Assembly (NCBI GenBank): GCA_947646735.1
Contig: CANTFK010000992.1
Span: 186,001 to 250,000, forward strand
DNA length: 64,000 nucleotides
Direction: 5' to 3'
Source: Peronospora farinosa
Taxonomy: Eukaryota; Oomycota; Peronosporomycetes; Peronosporales; Peronosporaceae
A program made the position numbers and the translations under genes. This document shows positions 1 to 10,573 of the stretch, piece by piece; the first letter of the stretch is position 1; every line of letters begins with the position of its first letter. The notes beneath the pieces were generated by a model, which had not been told where the DNA came from, made no database searches, and saw only the letters and a program-made list of their open reading frames with translations.

Positions 1-569
1 GCTAAGCTCACAGTACAGATGACTAGTCTGACCACATGACACATATAATATATGCTAACTCACAAAGACTTCTCATCTCTACATTGGTGACATCTTTACT
101 CTTGGGCCATCCAAGCTAGACCGCACAATCTAGAGTTTTTCATGTGTGTTACCAACTCAGAACGCACTGTCAGGGTATTTCGACGACTCGAAGGTTGATC
201 TACAAAAGGCTAAAGATGGCAACCTGTCCTTGTCAATACATACGAATGCAATAGACACTCAATGTCTCGAGCATTGGGGTGTCTAGCTGGAATAAAAAGC
301 TCGTACTGTTGATCAGTTAAACGCGCGAGACTCGATCATTAGTCTTGCCATGTGTGCTTCCTGGCAGTTGCTCTATTTATTTTTGAGTTCATGACCAAGA
401 CGTAAGGGTTCCTTCAGATGGTCGACGACACATGGTGCAAATTTCTGCTATCTTGATAACCCCACCGACGTTCCTGATGACAATTGATTACTATGTCAGT
501 GCTCGTTTTCGTTGTTGAACTTGTGCATGCAATGGTATACCAGCTCATTCTGAAAGTTATCGCGTCGAG
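1..569. other. Left-edge stretch without a recognised gene
   Basis: I see no convincing coding region here. The short open frames on both strands are unlike known proteins and overlap each other. It presumably holds the promoter of the gene that starts at 570, but no clear initiator motif was recognised. Confidence 0.5.
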
Positions 570-1166
570 ATGTCTACCCTGCATCAATCCTCTATCCAGC
601 CGAATGGACAACCAGTCTCGAAAGATTTCTTGGTGTCCAATTGCTCGCCAACTTTTTCCTCAGCTACCGACTCCGATGAATCCAGTGAGAGCAAAGGTGA
701 ACGTTTGCTGAGCCTATTCGAACAGCCTGAACCTAGCCACCCAAAGATAAAAGTCCGATTCGAGAGAGGAAGTCGTTCATTTCCATACACTCGGTGCAAG
801 ACTCGATGGCGAAAACGTCCTCAAGACGAGATCAAGTATCTACGTGCTCACACGGCTGAGCTGGAGAACCTGAAGAATGCATTGAGCAATCCAGACACGA
901 CACCCAACCAGCTCGAAGAGATTGGTAGAGATCGTAACATACTTCGCGACGACTGCTGCAACCAAAAGCTAGATGCCGCGTTGATAGAAAACCGAAAGCT
1001 ACGTACGATGGTTGCGGGTTGTTACCAAGTAGCAAAAAAACTTCAAGATGCAATTGATGGACACGCGAGGATGAAAGCACGAGAAGTATACTATCCTACC
1101 AATGCAGCAGCGCCAAACGAGTTAATCGTCGCCTTGTTGGATGAAGCTACAAAGCTGTACTGCTGA
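570..1166 (+). CDS. Short basic/coiled-coil protein, oomycete M96-like family, probably truncated
   Basis: The 198-residue single-exon frame has a low-complexity Ser-rich N-terminus. A basic patch (KTRWRKRP, about residues 76-83) runs directly into a predicted coiled coil (DEIKYLRAHTAELENLKNAL), followed by a second helical stretch with the motif ENRKLR. This basic + YLR + leucine-heptad arrangement resembles the bZIP-like N-terminal segment of the large oomycete family often annotated as M96 mating-specific proteins. As I recall the family, its members are usually about twice this long with a further C-terminal domain. Here the frame stops after the helices, so it looks like a short or truncated member. 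DNA binding is possible but not shown. The start is the first ATG of the frame. Function is not known. Confidence 0.55.
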   Translation: MSTLHQSSIQPNGQPVSKDFLVSNCSPTFSSATDSDESSESKGERLLSLFEQPEPSHPKIKVRFERGSRSFPYTRCKTRWRKRPQDEIKYLRAHTAELENLKNALSNPDTTPNQLEEIGRDRNILRDDCCNQKLDAALIENRKLRTMVAGCYQVAKKLQDAIDGHARMKAREVYYPTNAAAPNELIVALLDEATKLYC

Positions 1167-1455
1167 AATAGCATGTATGCCGCTAAAGTTTGCGGCACAA
1201 GACACCGAGCCGAAAGTCATTGTAATCTCAACACGAATTGGACTCTGGTTAGCGATATGTCGATTGGTGCCTGCAAAATCGAAGTTGGCAACGGTTTAAG
1301 AGAGTAAAGTAAAGACATGGAGATACACGCCAACGAGTTCGAGCTGCTGTGTCTGTGTACTATGCAATGGAAGGAGCTTTCATGTCAATGAGTGTGTGAG
1401 CTCACGTTTATTCCGTTCAAAATGATCCGATACTTGCACTTCTGTGGCTAGTTCA

Positions 1456-2700
1456 TTAGTGCACCAGTGCTGCTGGAATTCGCGTGATGGAAGAACGAGC
1501 CCAGCTCGTCAAGTAGATGTGATCTCCGGAACGAGTAGCACCAGATATGAGCGGTGTCTGCCCCTGTGAGGCTTCATAGACGTGACGGATAGCACCCGTA
1601 TCCAAGTCTAGCGAAGCGAACACTCCAAGACGGTAGACAAAGATCACTGTCATCCACGTCGGTAATAGCGATAGAAGTTTGCGCATCTTAACACTCTGCT
1701 TCATGTAAGTGAGGATGCCTCCATCGTTGCGGGACACCATTCCCACTAGTAACACTTCCGTCCCATTCGGACCCACCTTTGCGATCGAAATATTGTCTGG
1801 CTCACCAGGCAAGAAAGCAAAGTCCTTAATCTTTTTCGTCTTCAAGTCAAAACGCACGATCTTGTTCTGGAACATGAGGGTGATCAATAGACCAGAGACA
1901 TCTTTATCGAACGTCAAACCGTTTGGGAATCCCAGCTCACTTGCCTCTACATCCACAGTCCCTTTGCTAGGGTCGAAATGCAACAAATAACCCGTCGGCA
2001 TGCGTTCTAAAAACTCCATCACCACCTGATTGCGCTGGAAACGACGTGTCGACTCTGTCACATAAATTTCTCCTGTTTCTTGGACGACAGCAATTCCATT
2101 CAAGAAATTAACATGTTCATCACCAACTCGACTGAACAGCAACGTACGCTTTCCATTAGCATCGAATAGTAGCACGCCCTTATACGCATCTGCCACTAGC
2201 AGTACTTGGTCACCTTCAAACAATTTGGCATCTGGAATTCTCTTGATAAATCTAGTAAATGGCTTGGCAGCTGCAAAGATAAGTCCCATTGGACGTCCAC
2301 ATGTCGGTTCCATGTCAAATGTACCACACTCGGGGACGTTGCGTCCTGTTTGAGAAAAGTTACGAAGCTCGTCCGCTTCGACTCGGAAGCTCGCAAGGCG
2401 ACCGTCGGCCAGTCCCACGTATGTGTCACCATTCTCACTCACTGCCAAATCTTCAGCACTTAGCGCTTGATTAAGAAAAAGATGTTCCAGTATTGGGGCA
2501 TCGAATAGTTCCGTATTGCGAACTAAAGCTTTCGTCTCGTCATAATGAGCTTCCTGTTCACGAGTGTATAGATCATAATCATAATCAAATGGCTGAGGCT
2601 CCACTTCACTTGGATATTGATCCAAAGCAAAGGACAAGAGCATGACGATAAAACATGCTCCAAGAAGTTCACGAGGTAAAAAAGAGCGCAGAGTTTGCAT
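1456..2700 (-). CDS. Strictosidine synthase-like / APMAP-type membrane protein
   Basis: A single-exon protein of about 414 residues. The first ATG of the frame (2700) is followed by an uncharged segment (about residues 10-28, GACFIVMLLSFAL) that should act as a signal anchor. The rest is a six-bladed beta-propeller of the strictosidine synthase / adipocyte plasma membrane-associated protein family: the ENGDTYVGLADGRL blade, the GRPMGLIF element, LLVADAYKGVLLFD, then NGIAV...GEIYVTEST and FPNGLTFDKD. These match the APMAP/SSL pattern. True strictosidine synthase activity is not expected outside alkaloid-making plants; most relatives are esterase-like or have no known substrate. Topology is probably type II with the propeller in the ER or secretory lumen. 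It lies 228 bp upstream of the 3' end of the kinase gene on the same strand. Confidence 0.8.
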   Translation of the reverse strand: MQTLRSFLPRELLGACFIVMLLSFALDQYPSEVEPQPFDYDYDLYTREQEAHYDETKALVRNTELFDAPILEHLFLNQALSAEDLAVSENGDTYVGLADGRLASFRVEADELRNFSQTGRNVPECGTFDMEPTCGRPMGLIFAAAKPFTRFIKRIPDAKLFEGDQVLLVADAYKGVLLFDANGKRTLLFSRVGDEHVNFLNGIAVVQETGEIYVTESTRRFQRNQVVMEFLERMPTGYLLHFDPSKGTVDVEASELGFPNGLTFDKDVSGLLITLMFQNKIVRFDLKTKKIKDFAFLPGEPDNISIAKVGPNGTEVLLVGMVSRNDGGILTYMKQSVKMRKLLSLLPTWMTVIFVYRLGVFASLDLDTGAIRHVYEASQGQTPLISGATRSGDHIYLTSWARSSITRIPAALVH

Positions 2701-2928
2701 GCTTTGGACACCAACAATGGACAAATGAGTCGGATTGAGGTTAGTACTGCGATAAGTTAATTGTCCTAAAATATCGAGATATATTCGAAAATTCTAAATG
2801 GTTGAGGTGTTGGGTTGAGTTGCACGAACGTTCCTTCCTTTTTCTCAGCAAGATGCAGTCGTTCCGTGAGTTCTGATAATTGTTTGGAATCTCTGAATTT
2901 AGTTTAGCTGAGCCTTTAGTTACCCACC

Positions 2929-5406
2929 TTAGCGCTCGTATTCACGGTCGCGGCTATTTCGGTCGCGACGGCGCTCCTGGCTTCGGCTCCGACTGCGGCT
3001 GCGATTACGGTTACGATCGTAATAGTCGTTGTTGGGGCGGCTTGGACGGTAGGATCGACCGCGGTCTGAGCGGCTCTGGTGATGAGCTTCGCTGCGGTAG
3101 TGATCGTTGCGTTCACGGAATCCGCTGCGCTCGCCTCGTTGACGCACGTTGCGGGGCTGACCACTATTTTTCGTGTTGCTACTGTTCATTGCGGCAGCTG
3201 CCACCATCTCTTCGTGGTGACGCTTCTTCGACTGATACTCATGTGTAGATGATACGCAGAATTTTGGCAGACTGCAAAAACGCAACAAACCATGTCAGTC
3301 TGCAAAAGAAGAATGATTCTGCAAGAACGAGGTAACTTACTCTCGCGGCGTACATGTTTGCACACGCCAAAAGTAGTCGTGGTCCATAGCATCTGCGGCT
3401 GTGATTCGTTTAGCAGGATCCAAGTGCAGCAGCTTTTCCAACAAATCCACGGCGTGCGGTGGAAAGCTGTAAAGCATATCCATTAAGCAACAATCAGCCA
3501 ACTTTAACGAGATGACATGATTCTGGTCAAATAAGTTGGCACTTACTTTTTGAACCTTTCACGCAATGGACATACGAATTTATCATCCATCTGAAAGTTT
3601 TCAGCTCCTGACATTTTAAAGAACCCAGGCCAAGTTTCCTCCGTCGGCATCCCGCAAAACCCAAATGTTAATTGGAGCTGTGTACCATGCACGCCATGAA
3701 CAGACAACTAGCGTGAGTGTCACCTTCACGCATTAGATTAGCACTGAAAATCACGAACCTGTTCGATCTCAGTCTTTCCCTGTAAAATGGGTTTTCCCAG
3801 TAGCAGCTCGCCAAAGATGCAACCAATAGACCAGACATCCACCGAAAAATCGTACGACGTTGAGCCTAACAGCAGCTCCGGTGGTCGATACCAAAGCGTG
3901 ACCACCTTATTTGTGTATCGTCCAGCCTTGGCGTTCACTTCGTTCCAAAACCTAGAGAGGCCAAAATCTCCCACTTTGAGCAATCCCTGATTATTGAGCA
4001 GCAGATTCGATGCTTTTATATCTCGATGAATAATCTTGTTGCGGTGCATGAACGCGATGCCTGTGAGCAACTGACGCATATAGCATTGAATCTGCGTACG
4101 AGTAAACTTTACACGCGGGTGATTCAGCAGTCCTGAGAGGTCGTGCTCCATGTACTCGAACGCAAAGTACAAAGGCGGCCTCTTGCCTTCTTTAGGCGGG
4201 GCTGCAGCGAATGCAACAAGAAACACGAACAAAGCATGTGATTGTTAAGACGTGCCGTCGCTTGAACAAAACCTAGATGGCAACAATCAACGTACCACTG
4301 GACGATACAATCTCCTTCAGTTCCACGATATTCGGATGCCTAAGGTACTTGAGGATCTTCATCTCGCGAATGGAAGTAACCGGAAACTGCACCGCAGCAA
4401 ATTGCACAAAATCCTTATACCATTAGAATTTCTCAGCAAAAACTACTACATGGTAACACATCTTACCCCGTTCTTTTCCACGTCCGGTCTTAGCTTTTTT
4501 AGTGCCACAATATCCTTTGTCACTTTATGCTGGCACTTGAACACTTCACTACAATCTGTCATTAGTATTAACGTCATGCTTGAGCTCAATATATTTATTC
4601 GCAAAAACGTACCCATAAGTTCCAGATCCGACCTTGTCAATGATGCTGTAGTTGTCGATGTCTCCGATATAAAATCGTGGTTTCTTGACTGGCACTTCTC
4701 GTACAAAGTCCGTCGCCATAATCTCCTTCTCTCCCACTGCACTTCTCATGGACGCAATCACCGAGGACGACGAGGTATCAGCGAGCGTCGTCAAGTCCGC
4801 TGGTTGCAATATCTCTTCTCGTTCATCATCCCCATCTTCTCCATCACTTTCTTCTCTCTTTTCAGGTAATAAACGAGATGCTTCCGTCTCTTTCGTGGCC
4901 TGTATGGCGTTGTCCAAAGTTCCTGACAAATCTAAAGTGATCTTGGTACTGGGAGGGGAAAATGGAGGAGGTGGCGGAGGAGGGGGTGTACCCATTGGAG
5001 ATATTACAGGAGGAGAAGGTGGAGGAGGAGGTGTCGGAAAGTTTTGTGGCTCCATGGGCTCGTCTGCGCTCTCTACGCTGCGTGTATCGTCCTCATTATC
5101 CTCCAATGGACGGTATTTAGGCGGTGTAAATGATGGAGGAGGTGGTGCTGGAGGATCTTCTGGACATGGAGGAAGAGGAGACGAAAAATTGGAGCTTTGA
5201 CCGTCTTTACTCTTTGTAATCGCGTCTCGTGTCTCGATACTGAGAACGGGAAGTGTACGCATTGTTCTTCGTGTGTTATGCGCATCTTTAGTGGAATTTT
5301 TGATATGGTTAGAAGCAGAAGAGGCCGTTGACGAAGGAGATGGAGGCGCGAGAGGAGAGGGAGGAGGTGTCGAAGGCACAGGAAGTGCCAAAGACACGTC
5401 GTCCAT
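2929..5406 (-). CDS. Cyclin-dependent kinase, CDK12/CDK9 (CDKC) type, with Pro-rich N-tail and RS-rich C-tail
   Basis: Seven exons reconstructed: about 5406-4613, 4548-4467, 4386-4296, 4201-3759, 3677-3547, 3466-3341 and 3271-2929, giving about 669 residues in a consistent frame. The N-terminal 240 residues are disordered and rich in Pro/Ser with PPPP runs. The kinase domain shows the glycine loop VGSGTYGEVF, VALKKLR, the cyclin-binding helix PVTSIRE (PITAIRE/PITALRE type), HRDIKASN, DFGLSRF and the T-loop TNKVVTLWYRPPELLLG. The tail carries KKRHHEE and an Arg/Ser-rich stretch (RNRSRSRSRSQERRRD). In animals and plants such kinases phosphorylate the RNA polymerase II C-terminal domain with a K- or T-type cyclin, promoting elongation and splicing. 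The start chosen is the ATG at 5406; the frame remains open upstream without a better start. It is divergent from the HECT gene across 154 bp. Confidence 0.85.
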
Positions 5407-5560
5407 GATGGCCTTGTGTGCTTGTCGATTCAAGGCGTCTTGCGTTGTGAAGCAACTTGGAGCAACATAAGAGCGTTGATGGCAACATATGGAGAGAGTT
5501 GTTTTGTAAAGTTGCAGAGAGAGTGTTGATCGTATTGTTGAAGTTGAAGTGTAAAGCAGC

Positions 5561-8139
5561 ATGCGACAATTAAAGACGGACGCAACGTTGACACGAACGA
5601 GATTGAAACTACTAATTGGAGACGGTGTACTTGATTCAGCTTTTAGTATCACAAAGTGTCGGGCAAACGGAGTGACGACGTTGCTAATGAATAGTGCCAA
5701 TGAAAGTATGTACTTGATGCCCTCGTCGTTTGATGGTAGTACGGATCTTGTGACGATGAGAGAAGAGATTTCAGCTCATCAGCAACAGAGTGAGTAGCGT
5801 ATAAATCAACGATCCAGCGTGCGTATATTGCTACTGACTTTTATTTATCAATATACAGACATTCAATCCTACGTTTACGTGTTCCTGGGTGTCGTGGTCT
5901 TGCTGACTGGAAGATTCATGCTGTTTTACTGTATCAGTCAGCGTCGACTGCAGCAATTAGAGCAGTACGACAACATTCATAATAATATGCAAAGGCATTT
6001 ACTTGAGGATAGCGCCTTGCATGATGGACAAGTGGAATGGCAATGCTCAGTTTGCTACCACGAGAATCATCCAGCCAAGAGAGAGTGTCTCATGTGCGGC
6101 ACCTCGGAAGGTATGGCTGAAAACATCTCGTCACTTGTTTTCTTCATGCTTATTAACCACTTTTGTTGCAGTTATCTCTCAAGGAGGGATGATGTTGACA
6201 GCACCGAGTACGACAAAGTTGTTGCAGCTATCAACAAGCGAGTCGGCCGAGTCACAGGCAACGCTGGTTGCGCGGAACCGCTCCTTTCATGTTAGACGTC
6301 TCAATGAGATGAATCTCAATCAACGACAGCGAGGTGCACGACGGCGTCACCTATGGCAACGCGAGATGGATGCCGATGGTCTGTACCGCTGGGTCCGTGT
6401 TGACCACTGCCAGCCATCTCGTATCACTAAACTTGTTTCGAACATTCGCGCCAGTTTGCCATTAGCTGCGGCATCCCTTCTACCACATGGAACTGGAATG
6501 GAGAACAAGGGTTTGTCGGCGCCAGACGACACATACAGCCTTGATTCAGACGGTTCAATAAGCTCGTTTTTAGTTACCAGAATGAGCCACAGCAATAATG
6601 AAGACGAGGGCATGGAATCGGAGCTGAGTATGATCAAGTCGGCAGGTGTCGACAAAACGTATTCTCCTCCTATCCGAAAAAACGTCCGTGGATGTCATAG
6701 TCCAGCCAACTGTGACGGTCTCTCCGCATCAGCGGTAAGCACCGACGATGGACTGATAGCGCAGCTGTCTATCGGCTATATAAGACATGTGAATGAGCAA
6801 GGGCAAGCTGAATGGGTACCCGCAGACTCACTCGTGCACGAGCGCGCGGTGGTGACCAAAATTGACATCAAGAAATATCCCCGAGCCTCCAACTACATCG
6901 ACTTCGAATCTGTTGCTGCTTTGCCGTTCAAAACAAAAGTGAGATGGTTCCATAAAGAGCTGGATAAGATGACTGTACCTCGAATAGACGGACATTTGCT
7001 CTTGAAAGTCCGTCGAGAAGCAATTATGAGCGACTCCATGCACCTACTTATGTTGGTTCCTGCAGCAGACCTCCGGCAGCGCTTGCAAATCGAATTCACT
7101 GATGAACCGGGATTAGATGCGGGTGGCCTGCTTCGCGAATGGGTTCTACTTCTGTGCGAACAGCTCTTTGACGACAGTTATGGCCTGTTCCAACGAACAC
7201 ACGCCGACCTGTCCGGCTACTGGATAAACCCGAAGTCGCGAGAGATTCATCGCGATCACTTTCATTGCTTTCAGTTTGTTGGACGCCTGCTTGCAAAATG
7301 TTTGCTGGAGGGACAGCTAATGACGGTGCACCTAGCGTTACCGTTGCTTAAGCACCTCCAATTTCATTTTCCGATCTTGAATACCTGGATGCCGAGTTTC
7401 ACCGCCATACGCTTTGGCTGCGCGATAACGAAGGCTCTGAAGCCCTAGAGCTAGACTTCACCGCGCAGTGGCGGGCAGCTGATGGCACTGTCGTCATCGA
7501 GGAGCTCAAACCAAGTGGGAAAGATATCCTAGTCACGGACGCCAACAAAGAAGAGTATCTGAGACTGTTGCTGAAGCATAAGATGTTCGGTGGCGTGGGT
7601 GAAAGAACAATACCTGTTTCTTGTGAACTTTTTAACAGCTCGAAGCGCTTCTCCAGGGACTCTACGACGTTCTCCCTCGTACACTTTTGGTCGTTTTTGA
7701 TTACCAGGAACTCGAGCTGCTTCTGTGTGGCGTGCCATCGATCGATGTCGCCGACTGGGAATCTCACACTGACATCCACTACTTGCGCGCTGGACAAGGT
7801 TTCAACAAGCCAACCAGTCCAGAGTGTCATGCCGTGCAGTGGTTTTGGGACGCTGTTCGTGCGTTCTCTCAGGAAAAGCGTGCACGATTGCTCCAGTTCG
7901 TCACAGGTACGTCTCGCGTCCCAGCTGAAGGTTTCCGAGCTTTGCTCAGCAATGGCGGTCGCATCCGTCGCTTCGGTCTTCAAATGGTGTCTATCAATGC
8001 GTCACCAATTGGCCTCTACCCAAAAGCTCACACTTGTTTCAACCGCCTGGACTTACCCGTCTACCGGTCGTACGAAGAGCTCGTGACGTACCTCACCCTC
8101 GTTATCAACATGGAAATCACCGGATTCACCATGCAATAG
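5561..8139 (+). CDS. HECT E3 ubiquitin ligase with membrane segment and RanBP2 zinc finger; frame broken in the HECT N-lobe
   Basis: Exons 5561-5789, 5859-6110, 6172-7594 and 7639-8139. The protein starts with a unique 76-residue region, then a hydrophobic segment (YVFLGVVVLLTGRF) and a RanBP2-type zinc finger (CSVCYHENHPAKRECLMC). The middle is divergent, with WQREMDADGLYRWVRVD-like elements, and a full HECT domain follows, including DEPGLDAGGLLREW, ELELLLCGVP, and AHTCFNRLDLP, whose Cys is the thioester residue. The reading frame breaks near 7353. After PLLKHL the expected continuation (ISFSDLEYLD) lies in another frame with no usable intron between. The summed exon length is 2405 nt, 1 nt (mod 3) short of an open frame. 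This fits a 10-nt deletion removing the usual LGxP element. Either this allele is a recent pseudogene or the assembly has an error. Ubiquitin ligase identity is clear; substrates are unknown. The 44-bp last intron is short. Confidence 0.8.
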
Positions 8140-8259
8140 CAACCAAGAACAAAAAGAAGAAGACAAAAAAAGCATGACCACAGCCACTATTGTTGAGGTA
8201 AACGTACATGTATCAACATATCTATAAGGTGCGTCCGAGGCAGCTACTACCTGAGCTGC

Positions 8260-8715
8260 TTAGTTATTGACCGAAGACTTGTGTCCACATTTCTTACACT
8301 CGTAGAACACCGTCTGACCTTCATCAGCCGACCGGAGCTGCAGTGTATAGTAGTCCATCTCCGGATTGCCACATTTGGGACACGTCTCCTCCACTGTGGC
8401 GCGAGCCGGGCCTGTAACTTCACTCATAACCTTCTCAGCGTTCAGCCACTTGGGCTGCGGCTTATCCTCGCTCCGTGTTACGACAGTGAGTGACGGCAAG
8501 TCTGAAAACCAATTTGACAATAACGTGAATTAGAAATGTGTCATGAATAATTGATAGAGAAAGCACAGAGGGACGCCACCTTGGTAGCGACATCGGTACT
8601 CGCAGGCAGAGCAAACGATACTGTTCGTATCTGGATGGTCCAAGATCGTGCCACAGTGTGGGCAGAAGGCCGGGCCCGTGGCCGTGGAGCTCGAGGCAAA
8701 GAACTCGGTCGACAT
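8260..8715 (-). CDS. RPA12: DNA-directed RNA polymerase I subunit RPA12
   Basis: Two exons (8715-8580 and 8501-8260; the intron has a GTGGCG donor and TTTTCAG acceptor) give 125 residues, the typical length. The N-terminal zinc ribbon has CPHCG at about residues 18-22 and CSACEYRC further on. The C-terminal TFIIS-like ribbon has CPKCGNPE, then the hairpin RSADEGQT with the acidic DE pair that supports RNA cleavage, then CKKCGHKS. Two zinc ribbons joined by a short linker distinguish RPA12/RPB9/RPC11 proteins. The RSADEGQT...YECKKCGHK ending fits RPA12 or RPC11; the N-terminal ribbon and length favour RPA12. It trims backtracked rRNA transcripts within RNA polymerase I in the nucleolus. The gene is convergent with the HECT gene, 120 bp apart. 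Confidence 0.88.
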
Positions 8716-8771
8716 GTATAATGTGTCAATCAATGCTTATGCCTTTCAGCCTGAATGGTTGACGTTTGGCA

Positions 8772-8870
8772 GAATATAATTATTGTAAATTGAAAAAAAG
8801 GCACAGCAAATTACAATTATTGTCAAATGAATAGGAGGCTCAGCAGATTACAATTATTGCGAATTGAAAC
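8772..8870. repeat. Degenerate AT-rich repeat, about 37-bp period
   Basis: The 13-mer ATTACAATTATTG occurs at 8810-8822 and 8847-8859, each preceded by CAGCA(A/G), with a weaker third copy near 8775. It lies in the short intergenic space between RPA12 and the PA-RING gene. No coding potential. A role in promoter or transcript-end function is possible but unproven. Confidence 0.6.
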
Positions 8871-8912
8871 AAATCAAAATTAATTGTGTAGCCGTGTCCT
8901 GCATCCGCTCAT

Positions 8913-10400
8913 TCAGGAAAACCACTCGTTCCATGCGAAATCACCACGTTGTTGAGCATTTTGAGAGCTTGATGAACTGTTGTAAGTGGAGCGTTTGGCA
9001 GCGATCTCTACGCGACAAATTGGACATGAATTGCCAATCCGTAGCCACTCGTGCAGACATGCCGTGTGAAACATGTGCTTTGTTGCAAAAAAGGTGACGG
9101 ACAAGTTAGGCCAAGTCAAGTCAATTCGCGCTTTCGAGTTCGTACCTGGCACGGCATCCGCGTGACCTTCATACCAATGGACATTTCCACCTGACAGATA
9201 ACACACTCGCGTGCATCCTTTCGCACGGCGATGTCGGCTAAAACGCTCTCGTTGCATTTGCCACGCAGATACTCGATAAAGCTACAACGAAGAGCAAGAA
9301 CGACAAGAATTGTCAAGCTTTACAACAGTAACCATTACGATACAGGCATACGCACCCTTTGCCATGCTTTGCACTCATCATGAACGCAGGAATCTTCACG
9401 TCTTTGCTTTCACCAGTCGAATCCGTCATTGTGTATGGCCACACATCGACAGTTTGGATAATGATCACGCCTGCAGCACCCTCGGCTTGTGCACGGAGAA
9501 CCTTGCGCGCGAATGTGCAGCCACCACGTGCCATCACCACGATCTGCATACAGTAAATGACAAGACCAATGATCATCGAAGACACGAGCGTGTACTACTA
9601 CTAACGCTCATCACGGGCTTGACATCGTTACCTTATCCTTCATCTCGTTGGCATTTTCAAATGGTTTGGCACCATCAAACGGCTCCGCGATGATCACATT
9701 GCGCTCTTCAAGTGGCTCGCACGGCCCAAAGTTTCCTGGAATTGCGATCACCTGGACGAGCACAAAAGTATCGAGGTGTCAAACCAATCTCATCACTTCC
9801 GTTCTGCATCATCAGCCCTTCGTTTACATTGCCTACCTCGCCCTTGATGCCCTTCACAATGACTGCCACTTCAATTGTCGATGCCTGATCGGCAACGAAA
9901 GACCCCAAATTTTTCACTAGAAATTTTCCAGCCCAGCCCAGCACAACACCAAACATGCCATTATCAAACCATCCGTGATAGAATAGAGTAGCAGCACAGC
10001 ATTGTCACCAGCTTTGTCAGACGCCGGTCGACGCGCCCCCGTGGTCCCTCCGTTCCAATCTTCTCCAATGTGATCCAGCAAACGCATCACCATAGTCTGC
10101 AGCTCCTGCACATTCATCTCAGAGCCGTTCAACACAAAGCCAGGAGAGCTCTAATAATCACAGCATATTTTAGAATCATAAACACCGTAAAGCCTCGACA
10201 CGCGGCGTACCTGTTCCGTTGATGTCGGCTGCTGTAGCTCTAGCTCACAGCCGCAGACCAAGCACCGCTTGCCGTCTATTGCATCGATATTCAGCACAAT
10301 GTTATCTCATTCTTGCAGTACTGTCCGTAAACTCCATCCACCCCCTACCATTTGTCATGGCTTGTGGCACTTCGTCACAGTCTCGACAGAAGAGCTCCAT
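8913..10400 (-). CDS. RING-H2 E3 ubiquitin ligase with N-terminal zinc ribbon and PA domain, no membrane segment
   Basis: Eight exons reconstructed: about 10400-10349, 10275-10211, 10150-9970, 9916-9837, 9751-9632, 9543-9356, 9281-9146 and 9077-8913, giving 328 residues with all phases matching. The protein begins with a four-Cys zinc ribbon (FCRDCDEVP, then KRCLVCGCE). A linker follows (EMNVQELQTMVMRLLDHIG), then a protease-associated (PA) domain (VIAIPGNFGP to IPAFMMSAKHGKG, with IVVMARGGCTFARK). The C-terminal RING-H2 is CVICQVEM...CQHMFHTACLHEW...CPIC. In the well-known PA-RING ligases (RNF13, GRAIL, plant RMR) a signal peptide precedes PA and a transmembrane helix separates PA from RING. 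Neither is visible here, so the protein is predicted soluble. A PA domain often binds or regulates partners. Ubiquitin ligase activity is inferred from the complete RING. Confidence 0.75.
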
Positions 10401-10573
10401 AGCCGTAGCCGCTGTAGTCTGCTACATACACCATTGTGTTGCATTTAAGATAGATATCCTGATCAGTATTTGCTCCTTCCTCCCAAGCAGTTAAAGCGAC
10501 GTACAGGCGAACCCACAAAGGCCAAATCATCAAACGAAGCCATGCTTTCTGCCAACTATGAGATCGTACCCGT

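Noticed and set aside
4930..5060. Plus-strand glycine-rich frame opposite the kinase N-tail
   Set aside because: It is the antisense shadow of the poly-proline codons.
8500..9800. Shared GACACATTATAC upstream of RPA12 and the C2 gene as a promoter element
   Set aside because: Only two occurrences noted by eye, at about 8710 and 59670; could be chance.
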